A stretch of DNA of 64,000 nt from Streptomyces antarcticus (GCF_026627255.1 NZ_JAPNLM010000026.1:46434-110433), one strand, 5' to 3'; counted from the stretch's first letter, positions 8,684 to 17,103 are shown. Translations and numbers: made by a program. Notes: generated from the sequence alone by a model not told the origin.

Positions 8684-8758
8684 CGGGGCCGGCCGGAGTC
8701 GAACCGGCGTCCTCGCGGTTTTGGAGACCGCGCGCGACCACCTCTGCGCTACGGCCCC
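8684..8758 (-). tRNA. tRNA-Trp (CCA anticodon), divergent
   Basis: The acceptor stem GGGGCCG/CGGCCCC, D arm GCGC, anticodon arm GCGGT-CTCCAAA-ACCGC and T arm GCCGG-TTCGACT-CCGGC fold as a cloverleaf with CCA at positions 34-36 and discriminator G. Oddities: the base between the D and anticodon stems (position 26) appears missing, the variable loop has 6 bases, and no CCA is encoded. It differs from the usual bacterial tRNA-Trp body, so it may be a second, specialised or weakly functional copy. Confidence 0.85.
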
Positions 8759-8846
8759 GCCCCCACCGCATCCTAGGGGGACGCGCAGAGGCCCCGTCCC
8801 GGGGTACCGGGGCGGGGCCCTGTACGCGTCGAACCGGGCGGGCGGC

Positions 8847-8996
8847 TCAGCCGCCGCACTGGCACGGGGCGCCGGACTGGCAGCCGCAGCCGCAGCCCGA
8901 GCCGCAGCCGCAGGCGGCGAGCAGCGGAAGCCGCAGGGGCTCCGGCCTCGGCGGCTGCTCCTGCTCCGGGGTGATGGGGACGGGGGAATCGGGCAT
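8847..8996 (-). CDS. Small cysteine-rich peptide (49 aa)
   Basis: It is not assigned to a named family. The ATG at 8996 follows a near-perfect ribosome site, GAGGAGGAACC. The acidic Pro-rich N-terminus (MPDSPVPITPEQEQPPRP) leads into LPLLAACGCGSG and a C-terminus with seven cysteines, mostly in CGC and CQC patterns. This suggests metal binding or multiple disulfides or thioethers. I recall similar short Cys-rich peptides in other Streptomyces but cannot verify that here. It lies between the tRNA-Trp gene and phoU with no obvious modification enzymes nearby. Confidence 0.7.
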   Translation of the reverse strand: MPDSPVPITPEQEQPPRPEPLRLPLLAACGCGSGCGCGCQSGAPCQCGG

Positions 8997-9110
8997 GGTT
9001 CCTCCTCGCAGGCGGCGTACGGGACTTCGCACGACGGACCGCCTTCGCCTCATTCATGCCCAGCCGCACCGGCGCGTCAACGGCGCATTGGGTCGAGGCC
9101 CCGCAAAGCC

Positions 9111-9161
9111 CGTACGCCAGGCCCGTCCGTACGCCAGGCCCGCCCGTACGTCAGGCCCGCC
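9111..9161. repeat. 17-bp tandem repeat, three copies
   Basis: Units CGTACGCCAGGCCCGTC (9111-9127), CGTACGCCAGGCCCGCC (9128-9144) and CGTACGTCAGGCCCGCC (9145-9161) differ by one or two bases. They lie about 57 bp beyond the phoU stop codon. Confidence 0.85.
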
Positions 9162-9218
9162 CGGGCCCCGCCAGGACGCGGCCCCGGGCCGCCTCACGCC
9201 AGCCCTACGGCCGTCCGG

Positions 9219-9896
9219 TCAGACGCCGTCGACCGCCGTCGGCGGCTGGAGCTCGTCCGCGTGCTCGCCCGTCACCAGGTAGACGACCCGCTTCGCCACC
9301 GACACCGCGTGGTCCGCGAAGCGCTCGTAGTACCGGCCCAGCAGCGTCACGTCCACCGCCGTCTCGATGCCGTGCTTCCACCGGTCGTCCATCAGGTGCT
9401 GGAACAGCGTGCGGTGCAGCTGGTCCATCTCGTCGTCGTCCTGCTCCAGCTGGAGCGCCAGGTCGACGTCCTTCGTGATGATCACCTCGGCGGCCTTCGC
9501 CATCAGCCGCTGCGCGAGCTGCCCCATCTCCAGGATGGTGGCGTGCAGGTCCCGCGGCACCGCCGTGTCCGGGAAGCGCAGCCGGGCCAGCTTCGCCACG
9601 TGCTGCGCCAGGTCGCCGGAACGCTCCAGGTCGGCGCTCATCCGCAGCGAGGTCACCACGATGCGCAGGTCGGTGGCGACCGGCTGCTGGCGGGCGAGCA
9701 GCGCGATGGCGCGGGCCTCCAGGTCGTGCTGGAGGTCGTCGACCTTCTGGTCGCCGGCGATCACGCTCTCGGCGAGCTTCAGGTCGGCGTCGAGCATGGA
9801 CGTCGTGGCCCGCCCGATCGCGGAACCGACCAGCCGGGCCATTTCGACCAGGCTCTCGCCGATCGAGTCCAGTTCCTCGTGGTACGCGTCACGCAT
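9219..9896 (-). CDS. phoU: Phosphate signalling protein PhoU
   Basis: The 225-aa protein is formed of two PhoU three-helix bundles. Each carries its metal-binding motif: SADLERSGDLAQHVAKLAR in the first half and LGRYYERFADHAVSVAKRV in the second. PhoU restrains the PhoR/PhoP kinase pathway and the Pst transporter when phosphate is ample. The ATG at 9896 has GAGAGGGA upstream. It is divergent from phoR across a PHO-box-like region, consistent with co-regulation. Confidence 0.96.
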   Translation of the reverse strand: MRDAYHEELDSIGESLVEMARLVGSAIGRATTSMLDADLKLAESVIAGDQKVDDLQHDLEARAIALLARQQPVATDLRIVVTSLRMSADLERSGDLAQHVAKLARLRFPDTAVPRDLHATILEMGQLAQRLMAKAAEVIITKDVDLALQLEQDDDEMDQLHRTLFQHLMDDRWKHGIETAVDVTLLGRYYERFADHAVSVAKRVVYLVTGEHADELQPPTAVDGV

Positions 9897-10007
9897 GTCT
9901 GGTGTCCCTCTCTTGACCTACTGCGCTACTGCCCGGGGGCCGGGCCGGGGCGGCCTCTTGCCCCACGTTGACACGGTGGGCCGGGAACGCGTCCGACTCC
10001 GGCACCG

Positions 10008-10038
10008 CAAGTGAATCACCCCCGTCGTCAGGGTGAAC
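10008..10038 (-). promoter_or_regulatory. PHO-box-like PhoP binding site between phoU and phoR
   Basis: Read on the minus strand, GTTCACCCTGA (ending at 10038) is followed two 11-base registers later by ATTCACTT (10016 downwards). This resembles the Streptomyces PhoP direct-repeat unit GTTCACC spaced in 11-bp steps. It sits in the divergent phoU/phoRP promoter region, a known PhoP-controlled position in Streptomyces. The middle unit is poorly matched. Confidence 0.5.
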
Positions 10039-10111
10039 TCTGGGCGACGAGTGTTCGAGGTGCCACCCGAACGGCTGTGGAAGTGTCGTTCTGCCTGCTT
10101 AACCTGGATGC

Positions 10112-11392
10112 ATGGACGTGAACGCGGCGGTCGCCGCAGCTGCAGCGATAGCCGGTCTTTGCACCGGTGTCATCGCCATGCTGGCGTTCCGCTGGAGCGA
10201 GCGCGACCAAGCCCGCCCCACCAGGAGCTCCATGCGCCCCGACATCAACGCGGTACTCCCGCCCGGAGTGGACACCGTCCTCTCCGTGCTCCGCTCATCC
10301 GCCGTCGTACTGGACGAGGGCGACGCCGTCGTCAAGGCCAGTTCGGCGGCCTACGCCCTCGGGCTGGTCCGCGGCGGCAAACTGGCCGTGGAACCCATGC
10401 TGCACATGGCCCGCGACACCCGCCGTGACGGGGAGATACGGCAGGTCGAGCTCGACCTGCCCCGGCGCGGCACCGGCCGCGGCGAGGCCCTCGCGGTCTC
10501 GGCGCGCGTGGCCCCGCTGGGGTCCCGCCTCGTGCTCCTCCTGGTCGAGGACCTCACGGAGGCCCGCCGCATCGAAGCCGTACGCCGCGACTTCGTAGCG
10601 AACGTCTCCCACGAGCTCAAGACGCCGGTCGGCGCGATCTCCCTGCTGTCCGAAGCGGTCATGGACGCCTCGGACGACCCCGAGGCGGTCAGCCGCTTCG
10701 CCGGCCGCATGCAGATCGAGGCCACCCGGCTGATCAACCTCGTGCAGGAACTCATCGACCTCTCTCGGGTGCAGAACGACGACCCGTTGGAGGACGCCGA
10801 GCCGATGCGCGTGGACACCCTGGTGGCGGAGGCCATAGACCGCTGCCGCCACACGGCGACCTCCAAGCAGATCACCATGGCCGCCGGCGGCACCGCTGAC
10901 CTGCGCGTCTGGGGGAACCGCGGCCAGCTCGCGGCGGCCCTGGGAAACCTGGTGGAGAACGCCGTCAACTACAGTCCCGCCCGCACCCGCGTCGGCATCG
11001 CCGCGCGCCGGGTGACCTCGCCGGGTGGAGACTTGATCGAGATAGCTGTGACCGACCAGGGCATCGGCATCCCGGAAAAGGACCGCGAGCGCATCTTCGA
11101 GCGCTTCTACCGCGTGGACCCGGCCCGCTCCCGCGCCACGGGAGGCACGGGCCTCGGCCTCGCGATCGTGAAGCACGTGGCGGCCTCGCACGGCGGGGAG
11201 GTTTCGGTCTGGAGCTCCGAGGGCCAGGGCTCCACGTTCACCCTGCGGCTGCCCGAGGCGGCCGCACCCGAAGCAGCCGCGGCCGACCGGGCCGCGGCCC
11301 CCGCGTCCGCCACACCGCTGCACGCGGCAGCACCCGCCGAACCCGCACCGCACACCGCACCAGCCATCCCTGCCCCGGAGGTCCTTCCGTGA
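10112..11392 (+). CDS. phoR: Phosphate-responsive sensor histidine kinase PhoR
   Basis: The 426-aa protein has one N-terminal membrane helix (AAVAAAAAIAGLCTGVIAML), a PAS-like region (about 55-150), a HisKA domain with H167 in ANVSHELKTPVGAI, and an HATPase domain with GNLVENAVNYSP, DQGIGIP and TGGTGLGLAIVKHVA. The only transmembrane segment leaves almost nothing outside, so sensing goes through partners such as PhoU or Pst. The last 45 residues are an Ala/Pro-rich tail. Its stop overlaps the phoP GTG by 4 bases. Confidence 0.95.
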   Translation: MDVNAAVAAAAAIAGLCTGVIAMLAFRWSERDQARPTRSSMRPDINAVLPPGVDTVLSVLRSSAVVLDEGDAVVKASSAAYALGLVRGGKLAVEPMLHMARDTRRDGEIRQVELDLPRRGTGRGEALAVSARVAPLGSRLVLLLVEDLTEARRIEAVRRDFVANVSHELKTPVGAISLLSEAVMDASDDPEAVSRFAGRMQIEATRLINLVQELIDLSRVQNDDPLEDAEPMRVDTLVAEAIDRCRHTATSKQITMAAGGTADLRVWGNRGQLAAALGNLVENAVNYSPARTRVGIAARRVTSPGGDLIEIAVTDQGIGIPEKDRERIFERFYRVDPARSRATGGTGLGLAIVKHVAASHGGEVSVWSSEGQGSTFTLRLPEAAAPEAAAADRAAAPASATPLHAAAPAEPAPHTAPAIPAPEVLP

Positions 11393-12069
11393 CCCGAGTG
11401 CTCGTCGTCGAGGATGAGGAATCCTTCAGCGACGCCCTGTCCTACATGCTCCGCAAGGAGGGCTTCGAGGTCGCCATCGCCGCGACCGGGCCCGACGGAC
11501 TGGACGAGTTCGAGCGCAACGGCGCCGACCTCGTCCTCCTCGACCTGATGCTCCCCGGCCTGCCCGGCACGGAGGTCTGCCGGCAGCTGCGCGGCCGCTC
11601 CAACGTCCCCGTGATCATGGTGACCGCGAAGGACAGCGAGATCGACAAGGTCGTCGGCCTGGAGATAGGAGCCGACGACTACGTCACCAAGCCGTTCTCC
11701 TCGCGGGAGCTGGTCGCCCGCATCCGCGCGGTCCTGCGCCGCCGCGGCGAGCCGGAGGAGGTCACTCCGGCGGCCCTGGAGGCCGGTCCCGTACGGATGG
11801 ACGTGGACCGCCACGTGGTCACCGTCTCCGGCGGGAAGGTGGACCTCCCGCTCAAGGAGTTCGACCTGCTGGAGATGCTGCTGCGCAACGCGGGCCGCGT
11901 CCTGACCCGCATGCAGCTGATCGACCGGGTCTGGGGCGCCGACTACGTCGGCGACACCAAGACCCTCGACGTCCACGTCAAGCGGCTGCGCGCCAAGATC
12001 GAGCCGGACCCGGGCGCGCCGCGCTACCTGGTGACGGTCCGCGGCCTCGGCTACAAGTTCGAGCCGTAA
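11389..12069 (+). CDS. phoP: Response regulator PhoP (OmpR/PhoB family)
   Basis: The 226-aa regulator has an N-terminal receiver with acidic pocket E8/D9, phosphoacceptor D52 (LVLLDLMLPG) and the conserved Lys in VTKPF. The C-terminal winged helix carries RVWGADYVGDTKTLDVHVKRL and ends GLGYKFEP. It activates phosphate-scavenging genes and represses nitrogen and antibiotic genes in Streptomyces. The GTG start sits within the phoR stop (GTGA overlap), so the two are coupled. Confidence 0.97.
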   Translation: MTRVLVVEDEESFSDALSYMLRKEGFEVAIAATGPDGLDEFERNGADLVLLDLMLPGLPGTEVCRQLRGRSNVPVIMVTAKDSEIDKVVGLEIGADDYVTKPFSSRELVARIRAVLRRRGEPEEVTPAALEAGPVRMDVDRHVVTVSGGKVDLPLKEFDLLEMLLRNAGRVLTRMQLIDRVWGADYVGDTKTLDVHVKRLRAKIEPDPGAPRYLVTVRGLGYKFEP

Positions 12070-12087
12070 GCCGTCATCCTCACGGGT

Positions 12088-12137
12088 GTACGGGAAGGGC
12101 CCCCGGTCGCAGGTGCGACCGGGGGCCCTTCCCGTAC
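12088..12137. terminator. Bidirectional terminator between phoP and the lipoprotein gene
   Basis: A perfect 23-bp inverted repeat (12088-12110 with 12115-12137) with a 4-base loop lies between two converging genes. No T-run follows, as is common in Streptomyces. Confidence 0.88.
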
Positions 12138-12154
12138 GGGTACGGTTCCGCGGC

Positions 12155-12829
12155 TCAGTGGCCCGCGGAGTGCGAGGCGGATCCCGACGGGGAGGAGCCC
12201 GCGGCGCCGCCCGAGGGGCTGCCGGAGGGCGAGCCCGACGGGGAGCCGGAAGCGGCGCCCGACGGCGTGCCCGAGGGGCTGCCGGAGGGCGTGACACCGG
12301 CGACCGGGGCCACGGTCGGGCCGAAGCCCGCGTACATGCCGGTGCCCGGGACCACGAAGGCCTCGAGCTCGACGTCGCCCGTGCTGCTCAGCTGGAAGAC
12401 GACCTTCTGGACGTCGCCGTCCTTGGCCACCTCGGCGCCCGCGCCCGCGTCGATCTGCGCGGAGGCGTTGCCCTTGCCGCCCAGGACCACGGAGCCGCCG
12501 GCGGGCACGGTCACCTTGCCGGTGCCCTCGGCCGCCTTCAGCACGACCTTGGCCTTGCCACCCGGGAGGGTGATGCCGTCGAGGGTCTGCGCCTTGGTGC
12601 CGGAGTTGAACACCGTCGCCGAGACGGCGCCGGCGCCCTTCTTGTCCTTCTCGCCCTGGGTGATGACCAGAGCGTTCTGGATCTTGATCTCGCCCTTGGT
12701 GACGGCGGCGTTGTCCGGCTTGATCTGCAGGGTCTCAGCGTTGTTGCCCGCACTGCATGCAGCCAGCGAGGCGATCGAGAACACGACGGCGGTGGCGGCG
12801 AGGGCGCCGCGTCGAAGGCTGCGGCTCAC
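12155..12829 (-). CDS. Secreted lipoprotein with Ser-Gly-Pro tail
   Basis: The 224-aa protein has a lipoprotein signal peptide with lipobox LAAC (C25). The middle domain (about 30-170) is strand-rich: AVSATVFNSGTKAQTLDGITL, VTVPAGGSVVLGGKG, VVFQLSSTGDVELEAFVVPG. This is reminiscent of the DUF461/PCuAC copper-chaperone fold, but I see no conserved Met/His copper ligands. The last 50 residues are PSGSPSG-type repeats, probably a disordered cell-wall spacer. Its position beside phoP is typical, but there is no evidence it belongs to the Pho response. Confidence 0.8.
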   Translation of the reverse strand: MSRSLRRGALAATAVVFSIASLAACSAGNNAETLQIKPDNAAVTKGEIKIQNALVITQGEKDKKGAGAVSATVFNSGTKAQTLDGITLPGGKAKVVLKAAEGTGKVTVPAGGSVVLGGKGNASAQIDAGAGAEVAKDGDVQKVVFQLSSTGDVELEAFVVPGTGMYAGFGPTVAPVAGVTPSGSPSGTPSGAASGSPSGSPSGSPSGGAAGSSPSGSASHSAGH

Positions 12830-13476
12830 GGCGGCGGCATCTCCTTGGACGAACGGAAGGGGAGGGTGGACGCTCGGAACGGCCGAGGTAAAGCCGCTCT
12901 AAGGGTGTGTCAGCGCGCTTAGGTTACCGAGCCGCCGCCCCGCCCCCGCACCCGACCCTCCGCAGCGCGGCCCCGCGCTCGGCCCGCCCCGCGATCTTGC
13001 ATTCCGCCCCCGGCCGTTCCCCGGGACTTCCCCGCGCCTTCCCCCGCCGATCATGTGGCCGATCGGGCCGGTCCCGCATCCGGTCCTGCATCCGGTCCCG
13101 CATATCGTGCGCCGATCACCCGGTGATCAATTCCGGATTCCTTCGAACGCGGCGTCGTGATCAATTCCGGATTGGGCCGGAACCCGCTGGACGGGGGCGC
13201 CCGCCAGTCGAACGGAGTAGTTCGTTTTCCGGCCTCCGAACGTCGCAAATCGGGACGTACGTCACTCCAGCGGAGCTGCCGGACGGGTGTAGCGTGGCCC
13301 TTTCGCCTGGTCCGCACAGCGCCCCCGACCTGCGGATACCCCCTTCCCGAGCCCTTCCGCAGCACGTTCGTGGCGCTGTTGTCAAGCCCCGAGAGGTGCC
13401 CTGACCTGCGAAAACGCCATTCATAACAGTCAGTTCTCGTGTTACCCTGGATAGCCACGGAAGGGGTACCTGTCAC
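12830..13476. other. Long intergenic region upstream of carD and the lipoprotein gene
   Basis: The 647-bp divergent gap has no convincing gene. It contains a 12-bp tandem repeat (CGGTCCCGCATC-like, three units at 13069-13103) and the 17-bp direct repeat annotated separately. An AT-richer segment near 13415-13475 probably holds the carD promoter; a GTGTTACCCT stretch near 13440 is a weak candidate. Confidence 0.45.
13123..13173. repeat. 17-bp direct repeat spaced by 17 bp
   Basis: GTGATCAATTCCGGATT is present identically at 13123-13139 and 13157-13173. It contains the palindrome TGATCA and an AT-rich core unusual for this genome. The exact 34-bp period puts both copies near the same helical face, so a regulator site is possible. 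Confidence 0.75.
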
Positions 13477-13959
13477 ATGACGTTCAAGGTTGGCGACACC
13501 GTGGTCTATCCCCATCACGGGGCCGCGCTGATCGAGGCCATTGAGACTCGTCAGATCAAAGGCGTGGACAAGACCTACTTGGTGCTCAAGGTCGCCCAGG
13601 GCGACCTGACTGTTCGTGTGCCTGCGGACAATGCGGAGTTCGTCGGTGTTCGCGACGTAGTCGGTCAGGAGGGGCTGGACCGGGTCTTCGAGGTGCTTCG
13701 CGCACCGTTCGCAGAAGAGCCGACGAACTGGTCCCGTCGCTACAAGGCAAATCTGGAGAAGCTCGCTTCCGGAGATGTCATCAAGGTGGCGGAAGTAGTG
13801 CGTGACCTGTGGCGTCGTGAGCGTGAGCGCGGACTCTCCGCAGGTGAGAAGCGCATGCTCGCGAAGGCACGCCAGATCTTGGTCAGCGAGCTCGCGCTCG
13901 CCGAGAACACGAACGAGGACAAGGCCGAGGCCCTCCTCGACGAGGTCCTCGCGTCCTGA
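13477..13959 (+). CDS. carD: CarD-family RNA polymerase-binding transcription regulator
   Basis: The 160-aa protein starts MTFKVGDTVVYPHHGAA, the RNA-polymerase-interacting RID/Tudor-like domain. It ends in a helical DNA-binding domain with NWSRRYKANLEKL, VVRDLWRRERERGLSAGEKRML and QILVSELALAENTNEDKA. CarD binds the RNAP beta subunit and stabilises open complexes at rRNA and many other promoters; it is essential in mycobacteria. Codons are less GC-biased at the third position than in neighbours, as in highly expressed, conserved genes. Confidence 0.96.
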   Translation: MTFKVGDTVVYPHHGAALIEAIETRQIKGVDKTYLVLKVAQGDLTVRVPADNAEFVGVRDVVGQEGLDRVFEVLRAPFAEEPTNWSRRYKANLEKLASGDVIKVAEVVRDLWRRERERGLSAGEKRMLAKARQILVSELALAENTNEDKAEALLDEVLAS

Positions 13960-14286
13960 CGCGAGTATCCCGTTCCTCTGAGCACATCAGAACAGTGTTC
14001 ACACAGTTGTGCCGCGGTGCCCGATGACGAGGCCCCTCCTCCACGAGGGGTCTGTTGCCGGGCGCTGCGGCATGTCTGTCTGCGGGATGCGCGCCCTGCG
14101 CACCGTCCGGCGTACCGTCCGGAACCGTACGTACTGAACCTCTGACCCCGCCGGTGTGCCGGGTCCGGGCAGCCGGCTCGACCGGTCGTCACGGAAGGGG
14201 CGAGGGCGTCGCACCCGGCACATCACCCAGGGCCATACCCATGTCGCCCGAAGCCACAAACCTGGCCGCGCAACCCGGAGCCGCCG
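13960..14286. other. Intergenic region between carD and ispD
   Basis: The 327-bp gap holds a weak hairpin, CCCCTC/GAGGGG, near 14034-14051 that could end the carD transcript. Nothing else is recognisable. An ispD promoter is expected here but no consensus was identified. Confidence 0.35.
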
Positions 14287-15033
14287 ATGTCTGACGAAAC
14301 GCGACCGCACCGCACCGCCGCGGTGATCCCCGCCGCCGGGCGCGGGGTGCGCCTGGGTCCCGGCGCCCCCAAGGCCCTGCGGGCCCTGGGCGGCACCCCG
14401 ATGCTGATCCACGCCGTCCGGGCGATGGCCCGCTCCCGCGCGGTCTCCCTCGTCGTCGTGGTGGCCCCCGCCGACGGCGCCGCCGAGGTACGCCTCCTGC
14501 TCGACGAGCACCCGCTGCCCGACCGTGCGGAGGTCCTGGTCGTCCCGGGCGGGGACACCCGCCAGGAGTCCGTACGCGCCGGCCTCCAGGCGCTGCCGGC
14601 CGACGTCACCTCCGTACTGATCCACGACGCGGCCCGCCCGCTGGTCCCCGTGGACACCGTCGACTCCGTCGTCGAGGCCGTCCGCGACGGCGCTCCCGCC
14701 GTGGTGCCCGCGCTGCCGCTGGCCGACACCGTCAAGGAGGTCGAGCCCGGCAGGCCGGGCGAGCCCGAGCCGGTCGTCGCCACTCCCGACCGGGCCCGGC
14801 TGCGCGCCGTCCAGACCCCGCAGGGCTTCGACCTCGCCACCCTCCTGAGGGCGCACGCCGAGATCGCCGTCGACGGGGAGGGCGCCACCGACGACGCCGG
14901 CATGGTGGAGCGGCTCGGCGTCCCCGTCGTGGTCGTCCCCGGCCACGAAGAGGCCTTCAAGGTCACCCGCCCCCTCGACCTCGTCCTCGCTGAGGCCGTA
15001 CTCGCCCGCAGGAGGGCCACCGATGCGTACTAG
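14287..15033 (+). CDS. ispD: 2-C-methyl-D-erythritol 4-phosphate cytidylyltransferase IspD
   Basis: It makes CDP-methylerythritol from MEP and CTP in the non-mevalonate isoprenoid pathway. The 248-aa protein has the nucleotide-binding VIPAAGRGVRLGPGAPKALRALGG, IHDAARPLVP, LPLADTVKEV and QTPQGFDLATLLRAH, and the C-terminal VTRPLDLVLAEAVL. The Gly-rich start is complete, and a GGAG lies upstream of the ATG. It overlaps ispF by 11 bp, forming an ispDF operon. Confidence 0.97.
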   Translation: MSDETRPHRTAAVIPAAGRGVRLGPGAPKALRALGGTPMLIHAVRAMARSRAVSLVVVVAPADGAAEVRLLLDEHPLPDRAEVLVVPGGDTRQESVRAGLQALPADVTSVLIHDAARPLVPVDTVDSVVEAVRDGAPAVVPALPLADTVKEVEPGRPGEPEPVVATPDRARLRAVQTPQGFDLATLLRAHAEIAVDGEGATDDAGMVERLGVPVVVVPGHEEAFKVTRPLDLVLAEAVLARRRATDAY

Positions 15034-15598
15034 TCCCGCAGACCGCGAGGGTGCTCCGGCCGAGGCCGGGGCCGGGGCGGGGAACGGGTCCGACTCCGGA
15101 GCCGGTCCGCAGGCCCCGCTGATCCCGCTCGTCGGGATCGGCACCGACGTGCACGCCTTCGAGACCGGCCGCGAGCTGTGGTGCGCCGGCCTGCTGTGGC
15201 CGGGGGAGACGGGCCTCGCCGGGCACTCCGACGGCGACGTCGCCGCGCACGCCGCCTGCGACGCCCTGTTCTCGGCGGCCGGCGTCGGCGACCTCGGCGC
15301 GCACTTCGGCACCTCCCGCCCCGAGTGGTCGGGCGCCTCGGGCACCACCCTCCTCGCGGAGGCCGCCCGCATCGTCCGCGCCGAGGGCTACGAGATCGGC
15401 AACATCGCCGTCCAGGTGATCGGCGTACGCCCGAAGGTCGGCAAACGGCGCGAAGAGGCACAGAAGGCGCTCGCGGCCGCCGCGGGCGCCCCCGTCTCCG
15501 TCTCCGGCACGACCACCGACGGTCTGGGCCTCACCGGCCGGGCCGAAGGCCTCGCCGCCCTCGCCACCGCCCTCGTGTACCGGACGAATCGGGCCTAG
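15023..15598 (+). CDS. ispF: 2-C-methyl-D-erythritol 2,4-cyclodiphosphate synthase IspF
   Basis: This trimeric zinc enzyme cyclises CDP-ME-2-phosphate in the MEP pathway. The catalytic core begins at about residue 35 with GIGTDVHAF (metal ligands D and H), then GHSDGDVAAHAACDAL, the LGAHFG region and VSVSGTTTDGLGLTGRAEG. A 32-residue Ala/Gly-rich N-terminal extension precedes it; the AGGAGG seven bases before the ATG at 15023 supports this start. Translation is coupled to ispD. Confidence 0.96.
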   Translation: MRTSPADREGAPAEAGAGAGNGSDSGAGPQAPLIPLVGIGTDVHAFETGRELWCAGLLWPGETGLAGHSDGDVAAHAACDALFSAAGVGDLGAHFGTSRPEWSGASGTTLLAEAARIVRAEGYEIGNIAVQVIGVRPKVGKRREEAQKALAAAAGAPVSVSGTTTDGLGLTGRAEGLAALATALVYRTNRA

Positions 15599-15702
15599 GG
15601 GGTGTCCGTCCGCGCCGCCGCCGACACCTCTTCGGCAACAAACGCGCCCCGAGCCGCGAAAGGGTCGCGGGGCACTGCTATGGGCGCACTACCCTGGATG
15701 CC

Positions 15703-17103
15703 GTGACTCTTCGCCTGTACGACACCAGCGCCCGGCAGATCCGTGACTTCACCCCGCTCACAGCGGGCTGTGTCTCGATCTACCTCTGTGGCGCCACGGT
15801 GCAGGCCGCCCCGCACATCGGGCACATCCGGTCGGGCCTCAACTTCGACATGATGCGCCGCTGGTTCGAGTACCGGGGCTACGAGGTCACCTTCGTCCGC
15901 AACGTCACCGACATCGACGACAAGATCATCGCGAAGTCGGCCGAGCAGCGCCGCCCCTGGTGGTCCATCGGCTACGAGAACGAGCGGGCCTTCAACGACG
16001 GCTACGCCGCCCTCGGCTGCCTCCCGCCCACCTACGAGCCCCGCGCCACCGGCCACGTCACCGAGATGGTCGAGATGATGCGCGGCCTCATCGAGCGCGG
16101 TCACGCCTACGAGTCCGAGGGCAACGTCTACTTCGACGTGAAGTCGTACCCCGGCTACCTCTCGCTCTCCCGCCAGGACCTCGACAACATCCGCCAGCCG
16201 GAGAGCACCGGTGAGACCGGCAAGCGCGACGCCCGCGACTTCGCCATGTGGAAGTCCGTCAAGCCCGGTGAGCCCTCCTGGGAGACCCCGTGGGGCCGCG
16301 GCCGTCCCGGCTGGCACCTGGAGTGCTCCGCCATGGCGCACAAGTACCTCGGCGAGGCCTTCGACATCCACGGCGGCGGCCTGGACCTGATCTTCCCGCA
16401 CCACGAGAACGAGATCGCCCAGGCCAAGGCCTTCGGTGACGAGTTCGCGAAGTACTGGGTCCACAACGCCTGGGTGACCATGTCCGGGGAGAAGATGTCC
16501 AAGTCCCTCGGGAACTCGGTCCTCGTCTCCGAGATGGTCAAGCAGTGGCGCCCGATCGTCCTGCGCTACTACCTGGGCACCCCGCACTACCGGTCGATGA
16601 TCGAGTACAGCGAGGAGGCCCTGCGCGAGGCGGAGTCCGCCTTCGCGCGGATCGAGGGCTTCTACCAGCGCGTGGGCGAGAAGGCCGGCAAGGCCGTCGA
16701 GCCCGCCGCCGAGGTCCCGCCCGCGTTCGCCGAGGCCATGGACGACGACCTGGGCGTCCCGCAGGCGCTCGCCATCGTCCACACCACGGTCCGTCAGGGC
16801 AACAGCGCCCTCGCGGCCGATGACAAGGAAGCGGCCGTCGCGCGCCTGTCCGAGGTACGGGCCATGCTCGGCGTCCTCGGCCTGGACCCGCTCGACCCGT
16901 TCTGGGCCGGCGAGACCGACCGGGGCGAGGACCTGCACGGCGCGGTCGACACCCTCGTACGCCTCGTCCTGGAGCAGCGCGAATCGGCCCGGGCCCGCAA
17001 GGACTGGGCCACCGCCGACGCCATCCGCGACCAGCTCCAGCAGTCCGGCCTGGTCATCGAGGACAGCCCCACCGGACCCCGCTGGACGCTCGGCCCCCGC
17101 TGA
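15703..17103 (+). CDS. cysS: Cysteinyl-tRNA synthetase
   Basis: The 466-aa class I synthetase has the zinc-site and HIGH-motif region CGATVQAAPHIGHIRSGL, NVTDIDDKI, zinc-ligand motif GWHLECSAM, GGGLDLIFPHHENE and the KMSKS loop MSGEKMSKSLGN. The C-terminal anticodon-binding domain ends near ARKDWATADAIRDQL. The GTG at 15703 starts MTLRLYDTSARQIR. It lies about 100 bp after ispF, in the conserved ispD-ispF-cysS-rlmB order. Confidence 0.97.
   Translation: MTLRLYDTSARQIRDFTPLTAGCVSIYLCGATVQAAPHIGHIRSGLNFDMMRRWFEYRGYEVTFVRNVTDIDDKIIAKSAEQRRPWWSIGYENERAFNDGYAALGCLPPTYEPRATGHVTEMVEMMRGLIERGHAYESEGNVYFDVKSYPGYLSLSRQDLDNIRQPESTGETGKRDARDFAMWKSVKPGEPSWETPWGRGRPGWHLECSAMAHKYLGEAFDIHGGGLDLIFPHHENEIAQAKAFGDEFAKYWVHNAWVTMSGEKMSKSLGNSVLVSEMVKQWRPIVLRYYLGTPHYRSMIEYSEEALREAESAFARIEGFYQRVGEKAGKAVEPAAEVPPAFAEAMDDDLGVPQALAIVHTTVRQGNSALAADDKEAAVARLSEVRAMLGVLGLDPLDPFWAGETDRGEDLHGAVDTLVRLVLEQRESARARKDWATADAIRDQLQQSGLVIEDSPTGPRWTLGPR

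Noticed and set aside
14034..14051. Weak hairpin after carD
   Set aside because: The stem is only 6 bp and lies about 75 bp after the stop with no T-run, so it is mentioned only in the intergenic entry.
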